17,115 nucleotides of DNA, from the NCBI GenBank assembly GCA_003229995.1, contig QIGJ01000211.1, positions 1 to 17,115 of the forward strand, given 5' to 3'. Positions 8,429 to 15,137 of the stretch are shown here, one piece after another (the stretch's first letter is position 1; each line of letters starts with the position of its first letter). Source of the stretch: Gammaproteobacteria bacterium. Lineage in GTDB: Bacteria; Pseudomonadota; Gammaproteobacteria; SZUA-152. The position numbers were made by a program, and so were the translations under genes. The notes beneath the pieces were generated by a model. It had not been told where the DNA came from, made no database searches, and saw nothing but the letters and a program-made list of their open reading frames with translations.

Positions 8429-8486
8429 ACGCCAACATGGGGCAAATAGAGTGTGCGCATGACCTAAATCTCAATCGCCATGAGTA
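8429..8486 (+). mobile_element. Degenerate right-end remnant of the miniature inverted-repeat element
   Basis: CCTAAATCTCAATCG followed by CCATGAGTA ends at 8486 and matches the right end of the element at 16004-16161 and the reverse complement of the left end of the element at 12074-12222. Similarity can be followed back to about 8429 with many transitions. A matching left end is not clear. CTCGTGG near 8284-8290 is a weak candidate. The internal ORF present in the full copies is broken here by stops. Confidence 0.55.
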
Positions 8487-8505
8487 TATATTGGGACCGA
8501 AAGCA

Positions 8506-8511
8506 TATAAT
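8506..8511 (+). promoter_or_regulatory. Possible -10 box for the export lipoprotein gene
   Basis: TATAAT matches the sigma-70 -10 consensus exactly and lies 69 nt upstream of the ATG at 8581. No good -35 hexamer is found at 16-18 nt, and there is no TG extension, so this is only a candidate. It sits 19 nt after the end of the element remnant. Confidence 0.25.
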
Positions 8512-8517
8512 ACCCTA

Positions 8518-8535
8518 AGCCTGACAGGCTCCTAG
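8518..8535. repeat. TGACAGGCTCCTAG repeat with perfect dyad
   Basis: AGCCTGACAGGCT (8518-8530) has perfect 6-base arms around one A. TGACAGGCTCCTAG (8522-8535) is identical to 8121-8134 after prsT. The related AACCTGACAGGTT at 12264-12276 differs by one change in each arm, and the two changes compensate each other. The repeat lies 45 nt ahead of the export gene start. Confidence 0.5.
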
Positions 8536-8580
8536 CCTCCCAGTGCATTTAATGTGCTTCTTAATTTCAGTGAGATATTT

Positions 8581-9210
8581 ATGAAAAAAACGTACACGAA
8601 TGAGTTATTCGTATTTTGTTCGGTCATTTTTATCGTTTTGATTACCGGATGTGCTCCGAACAAACATTTATTGACGCTTGGTCCTGCAACATATACCGGT
8701 GAGGCACCGCTGTATATTATTGGTCCGGGGGATAACGTTAATATATTTGTGTGGGGAAATGGCGAATTATCTTCTTCAGTGCCTGTGCGTCCTGATGGTC
8801 GGATAACAACGCCTTTGGTTGAAGATGTGGTTGCCAGTGGTAAAACAGCCAGTCAATTAGCCAGAGATATGGAAAACGAGCTTGCACGTTACATAAAAAA
8901 TCCAGTTGTCACCGTTATCGTTACGGGCTTTACCGGACGCTATAGTGAACAAATCAGGGTAATAGGCGCAGCTGCGAGTGCTCAATCGTTACCTTATAAG
9001 GAACATCTGACACTTTTGGATGTGATGATTACAGTGGGTGGATTAACGGAACTTGCGGCTGGCAACAAGGCCAGTATTGCCCGTGTAGTGGATGGAAAGC
9101 AGCAAGAATATAAAGTGCGACTGGACGATTTGATTCAGGGCGGTGACATCACCGCTAATGTCGATATGCTACCAGGCGATGTGTTGATTATTCCTGAGGC
9201 GTGGTTCTAA
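8581..9210 (+). CDS. XrtA/PEP-CTERM-type polysaccharide export lipoprotein (Wza family)
   Basis: This 209-residue outer-membrane lipoprotein should form or line the export channel for the polymer. The signal peptide (MKKTYTNELFVF, hydrophobic core) ends in lipobox LITGC with the lipidated Cys at 24. The polysaccharide export domain follows: YIIGPGDNVNIFVWGNGELS (about 44-63), the VRPDGRITTPLV loop and NPVVTVIV. A soluble ligand-binding beta-grasp (SLBB) region runs from about 125 to the end (IRVIGAA, LTLLDVMITVGGLTELA, MLPGDVLIIPE). The small size and absence of a C-terminal helix fit the short XrtA-associated form (TIGR03027). A GTG at 8554 would add nine residues, but the ATG at 8581 gives the correct Lys-Lys signal peptide and is preceded by GTGAG at 8570-8574. 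It is separated by repeats on both sides, so it may be its own transcription unit. Confidence 0.92.
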   Translation: MKKTYTNELFVFCSVIFIVLITGCAPNKHLLTLGPATYTGEAPLYIIGPGDNVNIFVWGNGELSSSVPVRPDGRITTPLVEDVVASGKTASQLARDMENELARYIKNPVVTVIVTGFTGRYSEQIRVIGAAASAQSLPYKEHLTLLDVMITVGGLTELAAGNKASIARVVDGKQQEYKVRLDDLIQGGDITANVDMLPGDVLIIPEAWF

Positions 9211-9218
9211 ACGCTACT

Positions 9219-9241
9219 GGGTTTACCACGAAAACCCGTTT
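9219..9241 (+). terminator. Weak intrinsic terminator after the export gene
   Basis: GGGTTT (9219-9224) and AAACCC (9232-9237) form a 6-bp stem with a 7-nt loop, followed by GTTTT. It begins 9 nt after the export gene stop. The stem is half A-T and the T-run is short, so termination would be partial at best. Confidence 0.3.
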
Positions 9242-9345
9242 TGGCTTATTGTTTCAATGACAAGGGTAAATAGACCCAATTATCGCTGCGAATGATCAAA
9301 AAAATGGATTCAAAATAACCCTCTTCTCGCGACGATCACCTCATT

Positions 9346-9360
9346 AGTCCGACAGGCTTC
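9346..9360. repeat. CGACAGG repeat upstream of the chain-length gene
   Basis: AGTCCGACAGGCTTC shares CCGACAGGCTTC exactly with 8248-8259. It lies about 40 nt ahead of the chain-length gene start. The rest of the 9211-9401 gap holds the weak terminator and otherwise nothing I can identify. Confidence 0.4.
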
Positions 9361-9401
9361 AGATTGACAGAATGCAAACGAATTAATCGACAAGGCTATT
9401 C

Positions 9402-10976
9402 ATGCAGGAAATTATTCAACTAACACTGAACTACCTTCGCGGGATATGGCGTTTCAGATGGTACGCGATGCTATTGGCGTGGGTGATACCCATTATTGGC
9501 TGGGTTGTCATCGCCAAAATTCCTGATCAATACGAGGCCAATGCCCGCGTGCTTGTGGACACTGATTCCATTTTACGCCCGCTGTTGCGTGGACTTACCG
9601 TGGAGAGCAATGTTCGCCAGCGACTGGGTTTGATGACCCGTACGTTGCTGAGTCGGCCGAATCTGGAAAAAGTTGCTCGCATGACGGATCTTGACCTGCA
9701 TGCGAAAACGCCTGATGAAATGGAGTCATTGTTGGATAATTTATCAAAAAAAATCCGCATCAGTAGTGCCAGAGAGGTCAATCTATATACGATTTCGTAC
9801 ACTCACTCCGACCCGAAAATGGCGAAAGAAGTCGTCAGGTCGCTACTGACTATTTTTGTGGAAAATACCTTGGGTGACACCCGGCAGGATTCTGATGCGG
9901 CGCAAAAATTTCTTGGCCAGCAAATAGCGGAATATGAGAAACGGCTCGTCGAAGCAGAGGATCGTATCAAGGAATTCAAGCGGAAGAATGTTGCATTAAT
10001 GCCACGGGCTGGCCAGGATTATTTTGAGTTGCTGCAAGACTCTCGTGCGCGGCTGGAGCAGGCACAACTGGAATTGGAAGAGGCAACCAACCGGCGAGAT
10101 GAACTCAGGCGGCAACTGGTCGGTGAAGAACCGGTCTTTGGGTTTGGAAATACCAAAAGTGTCAGCCACGAGCTGGATGAACGCATTTCCAAATTACAAG
10201 AGCGACTGGATGATTTTTTGTTACAGTTTACCGAAGAGCATCCTGATGTCATTGCGGTCAGAACGGTGCTGGCAAATATGGAAAATCAACGTGAGCAAGA
10301 TCAGAAAACCTCCCTGTCGAGCTTTCAGTCGAATGATCAATCTATGGAGCAAAACCCGGTTTATCAACAAACTAAAATTTCGCTTGGGCAAGCTGAGGCG
10401 AGTGTCGTTTCTTTACAGACACGCGTTAAAGAATATGCTCAGCGGATTGATGGGCTGGCTTCAAAAGTGGATACCATCCCAGAAATCGAAGCGCAGCTAA
10501 AAAGTTTGAATCGTGACTATACGCTGAACAAAAGTAATTACGACATATTGATTGGGCGTCTTGAATCGGCAAAATTGTCCGAAAGGGCAGAAAGAACAGG
10601 AGATGATGTCAAATTCAAAATTGTCGATCCACCGCGAGCGCCATTGTTGCCTTCCGGCCCTAATCGTCTGGGACTTGATTCATTAGCACTGCTTGCAGGT
10701 CTTGCGGGTGGTATCGGGCTTGCCTTTCTGTTGTCTCAAATCCATCCGGCATTCTATGATCAACGCACGTTGCAGGAATTTGCAGGGGTTCCGGTTTTTG
10801 GTGTTGTGAGTCGTTTATGGACGCCTGAGCTACTGCGACGAAAACGCTTGGAGTTTGTTGTTTTTGTGGGTGTGGGCATCGTTTTACTCTTCTTATATGG
10901 TGGCGTGATATTACTGCAGAGTACCGATTTGGAGCAGATTTCATCGCTGGCGGAAATGTTGAAGGAAAAAATATGA
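9402..10976 (+). CDS. XrtA/PEP-CTERM-type polysaccharide chain-length determinant (Wzz/PCP family)
   Basis: This 524-residue inner-membrane co-polymerase is expected to control chain length together with the downstream autokinase. It opens with MQEIIQLTLNYLRGIWRFRW and a first membrane helix (about 21-40). A long periplasmic part follows (about 41-420) with coiled-coil stretches around 170-240, 256-305 and 325-395, including FTEEHPDVIAVR at 276-287. A Pro-rich segment (PPRAPLLPSGPNR, 410-422) precedes the second membrane helix (about 424-446), and a third helix spans about 484-506. The C-terminal cytoplasmic tail is short. The third helix and overall layout match TIGR03007. There is no fused kinase domain, consistent with a separate kinase gene. 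The ATG at 9402 has CAAGG at 9391-9395. The stop overlaps the kinase start (ATGA), implying coupled translation. Confidence 0.92.
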   Translation: MQEIIQLTLNYLRGIWRFRWYAMLLAWVIPIIGWVVIAKIPDQYEANARVLVDTDSILRPLLRGLTVESNVRQRLGLMTRTLLSRPNLEKVARMTDLDLHAKTPDEMESLLDNLSKKIRISSAREVNLYTISYTHSDPKMAKEVVRSLLTIFVENTLGDTRQDSDAAQKFLGQQIAEYEKRLVEAEDRIKEFKRKNVALMPRAGQDYFELLQDSRARLEQAQLELEEATNRRDELRRQLVGEEPVFGFGNTKSVSHELDERISKLQERLDDFLLQFTEEHPDVIAVRTVLANMENQREQDQKTSLSSFQSNDQSMEQNPVYQQTKISLGQAEASVVSLQTRVKEYAQRIDGLASKVDTIPEIEAQLKSLNRDYTLNKSNYDILIGRLESAKLSERAERTGDDVKFKIVDPPRAPLLPSGPNRLGLDSLALLAGLAGGIGLAFLLSQIHPAFYDQRTLQEFAGVPVFGVVSRLWTPELLRRKRLEFVVFVGVGIVLLFLYGGVILLQSTDLEQISSLAEMLKEKI

Positions 10977-11848
10977 ACTCGATCGAGCGTATGGTTGAGA
11001 AGCTTAAATCGTCGACCTCCAATGGGGGTGTGCAACGTAAAATGGCGGAGCAAAAACCGGTTGGCAAAACCTCTCCGGCATCTGGTGATGCCGCAAAGCA
11101 ACGTGAAGCCTGTTTTATCGATATCGATATGAAAAAGCTGGAGAGCGTTGGCTTTATTGCCCCGCCTAAGGATCGTGCAAAATTGGCAGAGGAATATCGT
11201 CGAATCAAGCGGCCGTTGCTGAGCAATGCTTTTGGCAAAAATGCAGATGCTATTGAGTTGGGAAACATGATTATGGTTGCCAGTGGTGTGTCGGGTGAAG
11301 GAAAAACGTTCAATACCCTCAATTTAGCCTTGAGTATGGCGAACGAAATGGATATTACCGTTCTGGTGATAGATCTTGATGTACTTAACCCAGCATTGAC
11401 ACGATTGCTTGGGCTGGATGAAAGATTAGGATTCACCGATGTGCTATCGGACCCTGACGTCATGCTTTCAGATGTCATTCTTTCTACTAATATACCGAAG
11501 TTAAAAATAGTGCCTGCCGGGCGCAGACATTCACAAGCAAACGAATTGTTAGCGAGTGATCAAATGCAGCGAGTGACCGATGAACTGGCAACACGCTATC
11601 CTGATAGAATGGTTATTTTTGATGCTCCTCCTTTGTTGTTGACCAGTGAAGCAAACGTGGTCGCAGGTTTGGTGGGTCAGGTATTGCTTGTCGTTGAGGC
11701 GGGTGAAACGCCTCAAAGCGCGGTCAAGGAAGCAGTAGCGTTGCTGGATGAACGAAAAGTGATTGGTATTGTACTGAACAAATACAAAGGTTCCGGCAAA
11801 GGACAATACGGTGCTTATTATGGTGCGTATGGAGAGGAGCAGAACTAG
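10973..11848 (+). CDS. XrtA/PEP-CTERM-associated tyrosine autokinase (BY-kinase)
   Basis: This 291-residue cytoplasmic BY-type tyrosine kinase (TIGR03018-like) is partner of the chain-length protein. It has a poorly conserved, polar N-terminal 50 residues, then EEYRRIKRPLL (73-83) as in BY-kinases. The P-loop is SGVSGEGKTF (104-113), Walker A' is LVIDLDVLNP (131-140) and Walker B is MVIFDAPPLL (213-222). The C-terminal tail has a tyrosine cluster at 279, 282, 283 and 286 (QYGAYYGAYGEEQN), the expected autophosphorylation sites. The P-loop has V-S where many relatives have P, and Walker A' has L where D/DADL-type sequence is usual, but the catalytic Lys and Asp residues are present. The start overlaps the previous stop (ATGA). 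The TAG stop coincides with the first bases of a repeat also seen after prsT. Confidence 0.9.
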   Translation: MNSIERMVEKLKSSTSNGGVQRKMAEQKPVGKTSPASGDAAKQREACFIDIDMKKLESVGFIAPPKDRAKLAEEYRRIKRPLLSNAFGKNADAIELGNMIMVASGVSGEGKTFNTLNLALSMANEMDITVLVIDLDVLNPALTRLLGLDERLGFTDVLSDPDVMLSDVILSTNIPKLKIVPAGRRHSQANELLASDQMQRVTDELATRYPDRMVIFDAPPLLLTSEANVVAGLVGQVLLVVEAGETPQSAVKEAVALLDERKVIGIVLNKYKGSGKGQYGAYYGAYGEEQN

Positions 11849-11880
11849 TACATCGTCAAGGCTGTATTGACGGGTTCAGT
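11846..11880 (+). repeat. Stop-codon-abutting repeat, copy 2
   Basis: TAGTACATCGTCAA at 11846-11859 is identical to 8099-8112 and again begins with the stop codon of the preceding gene. It continues GGCTGTA then TTGACGGGTTC, so the GTCAA/TTGAC arms are kept and the seven loop bases differ from copy 1. Confidence 0.5.
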
Positions 11881-11967
11881 CGGTCTGTCAGCATTCAATG
11901 GTGTTTTGCGGGGTCGGGTGCCAGGGTCTGTTGATCCCGGGGAATGTTCTCAATTAACAAGGTTTAC

Positions 11968-12000
11968 TTTTGGTGTCTGAAAAATCACTAGCCACCAAAA
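11968..12000. repeat. Hairpin TTTTGGTG/CACCAAAA
   Basis: TTTTGGTG (11968-11975) and CACCAAAA (11993-12000) are perfect 8-base inverted arms around a 17-nt loop. It is about 120 nt after the kinase stop with no T-run, so it is a poor intrinsic terminator. Its role is unknown. Confidence 0.35.
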
Positions 12001-12073
12001 ATAGACGCTCTTGGGCAAAGAAAGAGATTTGCTCGTTGCAAATGAGAACGAAAGTTACCGTGTCCTGCTGATA

Positions 12074-12222
12074 TACTCGTGGCGATTGAGATTTAGGTGT
12101 CACTGCACGCCCTCTTTGCTGTGTTGTTGTCCTCGCAATCGAACGACTATTACTGGTCATTTCGCCTTGCCATGAAATAAATAGGACGCACATTGACACC
12201 TAAATCTCAAACGCCACGAGTA
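12074..12222 (-). mobile_element. Miniature inverted-repeat element, copy A (149 bp, TA-flanked)
   Basis: The outer 32 bases at each end (12074-12105 and 12191-12222) are inverted copies with only two mismatches; the shared core is TTGAGATTTAGGTG. Both ends carry TA, as expected for TA target duplication. The element matches the reverse complement of 16004-16161 along its whole length, which fixes its boundaries independently. It encodes no transposase. On the reverse strand it carries a short frame (start codon at 12199 or 12193) whose product is similar to the one in copy B: FISW-x-G, then MT-x-N, SIAR, GR-x-V, PKSQS. In this copy the frame runs out of the element without a stop, to 11954. 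The TA ends suggest mobilisation by an IS630/Tc1-mariner-type transposase, which is inference. Confidence 0.65.
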
Positions 12223-12263
12223 CATCTCTGGTAAGCGATGTAGCATGGCGTTTTTTCACAGGT

Positions 12264-12276
12264 AACCTGACAGGTT
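12264..12276. repeat. AACCTGACAGGTT dyad
   Basis: This has perfect 6-base arms around a single A. It differs from AGCCTGACAGGCT at 8518-8530 only by G to A in one arm and C to T in the other, a pair of changes that keeps the symmetry. It lies about 155 nt upstream of the beta-barrel start. Confidence 0.4.
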
Positions 12277-12431
12277 GGTTTTAATTAATTGAGAACACTC
12301 ATAGTGAGAACACCCCATAGAATGCATTATTTAATAACGGTTCCTGCGTCGTCTGAAGTACCTGCTGCTGTTGGTGCTCTGTCTTCTGTGTCGTGATATT
12401 TCCGATTTTATTTCAGACAAATGGCGGTTGC

Positions 12432-13910
12432 GTGCAGTTATGCATCCGGCTTTTGGTGGTTGTTCTGCTGATTTTGATATCGGTACCTGTATTTGCGGCG
12501 CAGTTGTTGCTTAAACCTTCTTTGGGACTCAAGGAAACTTACACAAATAATGTGTCTCCTATTGATGACCCGGGCACTGCGGATTTCATTACTGAGGTGA
12601 CTCCAGGCTTGTCATTGCAGGCTGATGGCAGCCGACTGAATGCTAACATTGGACTGACATTGCAGAATTTTTTTTCTGCAAAAGACTCAGATCGAAATGT
12701 CCAGTTCCATGATTTGGCAGCCGATACATCAGCGGAGCTTATCAAGGATTTTGCTTTTCTGAATCTGAAGGCCAGTAACTCGCAACGAGTGATTTCACCG
12801 TCCAGAGGAGGGCGGCTGAATAATTTCAATAAGGCTAATCGCAGCGATATTTCCTCCCTGCTTGTCAATCCACACCTCAAAAAGCGTTTCGGAGGGAAAG
12901 CAGAAGGATCAGCAAGCTATTCGTACGAGGAGCTGAGCTCCGGAAATGAGGTGTCCGACGCAAGAATTAAGGGGGTGAAGGCCGAGCTTAAGAGTGGCCC
13001 TTCTTTTCAACGTATGGTTTGGTCCGTGGACTATTCGAAGAAAACCACGAAAAGAAGTACAGCAAACAATTTTAGCAGGGCATCCGCCATTGCTAAGGCG
13101 AGTTATCAGGTTTATGAAAAACTGGGTGTGTTGTTTCGTGCCGGCGATGAGCGTAATGATCGTGCCTCTACGCAAAGCCAGGGTTATCGAAACGGCTCTT
13201 ATTATGCTGCTGGTATCAGAATTATACCGCATTCAACGCTTGAAATTGATCTATTGTTAGGGAAGCGGCTGGATGTGCTATCTCTTTCCTGGACACCTAC
13301 ATCCCGAAGTGCATTGAATATTTTGAGTCAAAAGCAAAAAGTTGGCCGGAATCCGGGTAGGGTTTGGCGGGGCTCTTTGCAATTGGTTAATCGGCGAGTG
13401 GTTTGGAACGCAAGTTATGTTGTAGATAACACCTCGGCGCAGGATTCCGCGAGCCTGGGGGTAGGTTCTCAGGATAGTCAGTCACCATCAGGCAATTTAG
13501 CGACTGGAATTCCTCTGTCCAACGAGCGTTTTTTGCGCAAACGCAAACAAATGGATTTTGGGTACAAAACAGCAAAAAGTATTATCAAAATTGAGTTGTA
13601 TGAGGAACACAGAATATTTCGTAGCAGTAACCACCAGGATTTTTTGGGCGGTGAGGTTTCCTGGCGCTGGCGTTTTGCCACACGCACCACCATGGAGCTA
13701 CGTTTCCAGGGGTCGAAAAGTCAGTACTTTGATACTGATAATGTTCGACTTGGTGGAAGACTTCGTAACGCGGAGATTAATTTTTTCCGGAAGATGGGGC
13801 GAGCAGTGGAAGGCAGTATAATGGCCAGACGCACATTCCAGGACGGTTTGGTCGGTGGAAACAGTTACAATGAAACAAGGCTCAGTGCTGGTGTGGCGTG
13901 GCGTTTTTGA
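12432..13910 (+). CDS. XrtA/PEP-CTERM-associated outer-membrane beta-barrel protein (TIGR03016-like)
   Basis: From the GTG at 12432 this is a 492-residue protein. It has a signal peptide (VQLCIRLLVVVLLILISVPV, cleavage likely after VFA near 22) and then a long region with alternating polar and hydrophobic residues, as in a beta-barrel. It ends in VAWRF, and a C-terminal Phe is the usual outer-membrane assembly signal. Early sequence LLLKPSLGLKETYTNNV and the overall pattern match the PEP-CTERM-system outer-membrane family TIGR03016. It is the likely outer-membrane partner of the polysaccharide export machinery. The frame is open from a GTG at 12393, which would add 13 residues ahead of the signal peptide. 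Neither start has a good ribosome binding site (GGCGG at 12423-12427 is close to the second). The relative order after the autokinase gene is the usual one for these clusters. Confidence 0.85.
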   Translation: MQLCIRLLVVVLLILISVPVFAAQLLLKPSLGLKETYTNNVSPIDDPGTADFITEVTPGLSLQADGSRLNANIGLTLQNFFSAKDSDRNVQFHDLAADTSAELIKDFAFLNLKASNSQRVISPSRGGRLNNFNKANRSDISSLLVNPHLKKRFGGKAEGSASYSYEELSSGNEVSDARIKGVKAELKSGPSFQRMVWSVDYSKKTTKRSTANNFSRASAIAKASYQVYEKLGVLFRAGDERNDRASTQSQGYRNGSYYAAGIRIIPHSTLEIDLLLGKRLDVLSLSWTPTSRSALNILSQKQKVGRNPGRVWRGSLQLVNRRVVWNASYVVDNTSAQDSASLGVGSQDSQSPSGNLATGIPLSNERFLRKRKQMDFGYKTAKSIIKIELYEEHRIFRSSNHQDFLGGEVSWRWRFATRTTMELRFQGSKSQYFDTDNVRLGGRLRNAEINFFRKMGRAVEGSIMARRTFQDGLVGGNSYNETRLSAGVAWRF

Positions 13911-13924
13911 TTTTTGCCATCAGC

Positions 13925-13952
13925 TTGACGGTTTCCATCGACGTCCAATAAT
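13925..13952 (+). promoter_or_regulatory. Candidate sigma-70 promoter for wecB
   Basis: TTGACG (13925-13930), a 16-nt spacer and AATAAT (13947-13952) each match the consensus at five of six positions. They lie in the 80-nt gap before wecB, with the start codon about 38 nt after the -10 box. This would give wecB and the deacetylase gene their own promoter. Confidence 0.4.
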
Positions 13953-13990
13953 AATCGGCACAATAAATTGATAAAAAGGAAATCTCTGTC

Positions 13991-15109
13991 ATGAATACTT
14001 CCATGATCATGTGTGTGGTTGGTGCCCGACCCAACTTCATGAAAATTGCGCCGGTTATGCGGGCATTAAAAGCATCGGACATTCTGCAACCTTGCTTGGT
14101 ACACACCGGCCAACATTATGATGCGGCAATGAAACATGCCTTTTTTGACCAGCTGGATATCCCTGAGCCGGATGTGGATCTGGGCGTGGGGTCAGGGACA
14201 CACGCCGTGCAAACCGCAGAAATTATGCTGCGTTTTGAACCCGTGCTCGACGAACATAAACCGGCCGCGATTCTGGTGGTGGGTGATGTTAATTCCACCA
14301 TTGCCTGTTCGCTGGTCGCGGCAAAGAAGGGGATACCGGTTATTCATGTGGAAGCGGGCCTGCGTAGTTATGACCGGGAAATGCCCGAAGAGATTAACCG
14401 GGTGCTCACCGATCAGATTTCCGATTTACTTTTTATTACTGAGTCGAATGCGGCCGCCAACCTTGAACGAGAAGGAATTGACCGTGCCCGGGTCCATTTT
14501 GTGGGTAACGTGATGATTGATACGTTGCGCCACCAGCTGGATAGCGCGACTTTGCCGGAGAAGACCTTGTCACATGTGGCAAACAGTGAGACGTTATTGG
14601 AAAACGGTTATGCCTTGTTAACACTGCATCGGCCATCCAATGTGGATGCCCCGGACATTCTTGAACGCTTGCTGAAAACCATGCAAACCATCAGTACTCA
14701 ATTACCCATCGTGTTTCCGGTTCACCCCCGTACCCAGGCCTGCATCGAAAAAGCTGGGTTGGATGATATACTGGACGCTGCCGCCATTACCCGGTTAACT
14801 CCGTTGGGTTATCAGGAAATGCTGGGGTTAATGGCCAACGCCCGTATGGTGTTGACGGATTCCGGAGGGATTCAGGAAGAGACCACCGCGTTGGGTGTTC
14901 CTTGTATTACACTGCGCGAAAATACAGAGCGGCCGATTACTGTTGAGCAAGGAACCAACACCATTGTAGGAACCGATTCCGAAACAATTCTGGCGGCATT
15001 CAATGAAACAATGGAAACCGGTGGAAAGGCGGGGCAGATTCCAGACAAATGGGATGGTAAAGCCGCTCAACGCATCATTGATGTTATCGAAAACTGGCTT
15101 GAACGATAA
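13991..15109 (+). CDS. wecB: UDP-N-acetylglucosamine 2-epimerase (non-hydrolysing)
   Basis: This 372-residue cytoplasmic enzyme interconverts UDP-GlcNAc and UDP-ManNAc and provides a ManNAc-type precursor for the polymer. The GT-B fold family motifs are all present: GARPNFMKIAPVMRAL (11-26), LVHTGQHYD (36-44), VVGDVNST (96-103), HVEAGLRSYDREMPEEINR (119-137), LTLHRPSNVD (210-219), FPVHPRT (242-248) and TDSGGIQEE (289-297). The expected catalytic acids (D99, E121 and one of E133/E134) and H213 are in place. The ATG at 13991 has AAGGA at 13976-13980. Length is normal for the family. WecB-type epimerases are frequent in XrtA clusters, usually near the deacetylase and FemAB-like genes, as here. 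Confidence 0.95.
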   Translation: MNTSMIMCVVGARPNFMKIAPVMRALKASDILQPCLVHTGQHYDAAMKHAFFDQLDIPEPDVDLGVGSGTHAVQTAEIMLRFEPVLDEHKPAAILVVGDVNSTIACSLVAAKKGIPVIHVEAGLRSYDREMPEEINRVLTDQISDLLFITESNAAANLEREGIDRARVHFVGNVMIDTLRHQLDSATLPEKTLSHVANSETLLENGYALLTLHRPSNVDAPDILERLLKTMQTISTQLPIVFPVHPRTQACIEKAGLDDILDAAAITRLTPLGYQEMLGLMANARMVLTDSGGIQEETTALGVPCITLRENTERPITVEQGTNTIVGTDSETILAAFNETMETGGKAGQIPDKWDGKAAQRIIDVIENWLER

Positions 15110-15137
15110 TTGCCGCCCATTATCAGAGATTGATCCC

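Larger units (their letters stand above)
8102..8580. other. Repeat-filled intergenic region between prsT and the export lipoprotein gene
   Basis: There is no credible gene in these 479 bases. In order the region holds the end of the stop-codon repeat, an AT-centred dyad (CGAAT/ATTCG near 8138-8154), a GCGTGGGAA/TTCCCACGC hairpin (8180-8231), a CGACAGGCTTC repeat (8245-8259), two GGAATTTCT direct repeats (8277-8285 and 8404-8412), a remnant of the miniature inverted-repeat element (8429-8486), a TATAAT box (8506-8511) and a TGACAGGCTCCTAG repeat (8522-8535). Confidence 0.6.
11945..12297. repeat. 353-bp segment bounded by 13-bp perfect inverted repeats
   Basis: TGTTCTCAATTAA at 11945-11957 is the exact reverse complement of TTAATTGAGAACA at 12285-12297. 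The segment contains the hairpin at 11968-12000 and the whole miniature element. The bases just outside do not form an obvious target duplication. A TGAGAACAC overlapping the right arm is repeated 15 nt further on. It could be an older non-autonomous element or a pair of regulator sites. Confidence 0.35.
11849..12431. other. Repeat-filled intergenic region between the kinase and beta-barrel genes
   Basis: No independent gene is credible here. The region holds the stop-codon repeat, a 13-bp inverted-repeat pair (11945-11957 and 12285-12297), a TTTTGGTG/CACCAAAA hairpin (11968-12000), a full miniature element (12074-12222), TACATC/GATGTA arms (12221-12242), an AACCTGACAGGTT dyad (12264-12276) and two TGAGAACAC direct repeats (12290-12298 and 12305-12313). 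A reverse-strand reading frame at 11954-12199 is discussed as part of the miniature element. Confidence 0.6.

Noticed and set aside
8554..8580. Upstream GTG start for the export lipoprotein
   Set aside because: It would put nine extra residues ahead of a well-formed lipoprotein signal peptide that starts at ATG 8581.
8102..8580. CRISPR-like array because of repeated GACAGGCT motifs
   Set aside because: The copies are unevenly spaced, short and divergent, with no regular spacers and no cas genes in the window.
9363..9390. TTGACA as a -35 box upstream of the chain-length gene
   Set aside because: No acceptable -10 hexamer lies 15-19 nt downstream.
10660..11478. Long reverse-strand frame of 272 codons
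   Set aside because: It lies opposite the clearly recognisable chain-length and kinase genes, and its product is low-complexity Ser/Arg/Pro-rich without family resemblance. It is an antisense shadow.
11954..12199. Reverse-strand 81-codon frame as an independent gene
   Set aside because: Its first part is the element's short ORF and the rest is read-through into unrelated flanking sequence. I treat it as part of the miniature element.
15003..15137. N-terminal extension of the deacetylase overlapping wecB
   Set aside because: The extra 45 residues are wecB read in another frame, and the family normally begins just before TVDVEDYF.
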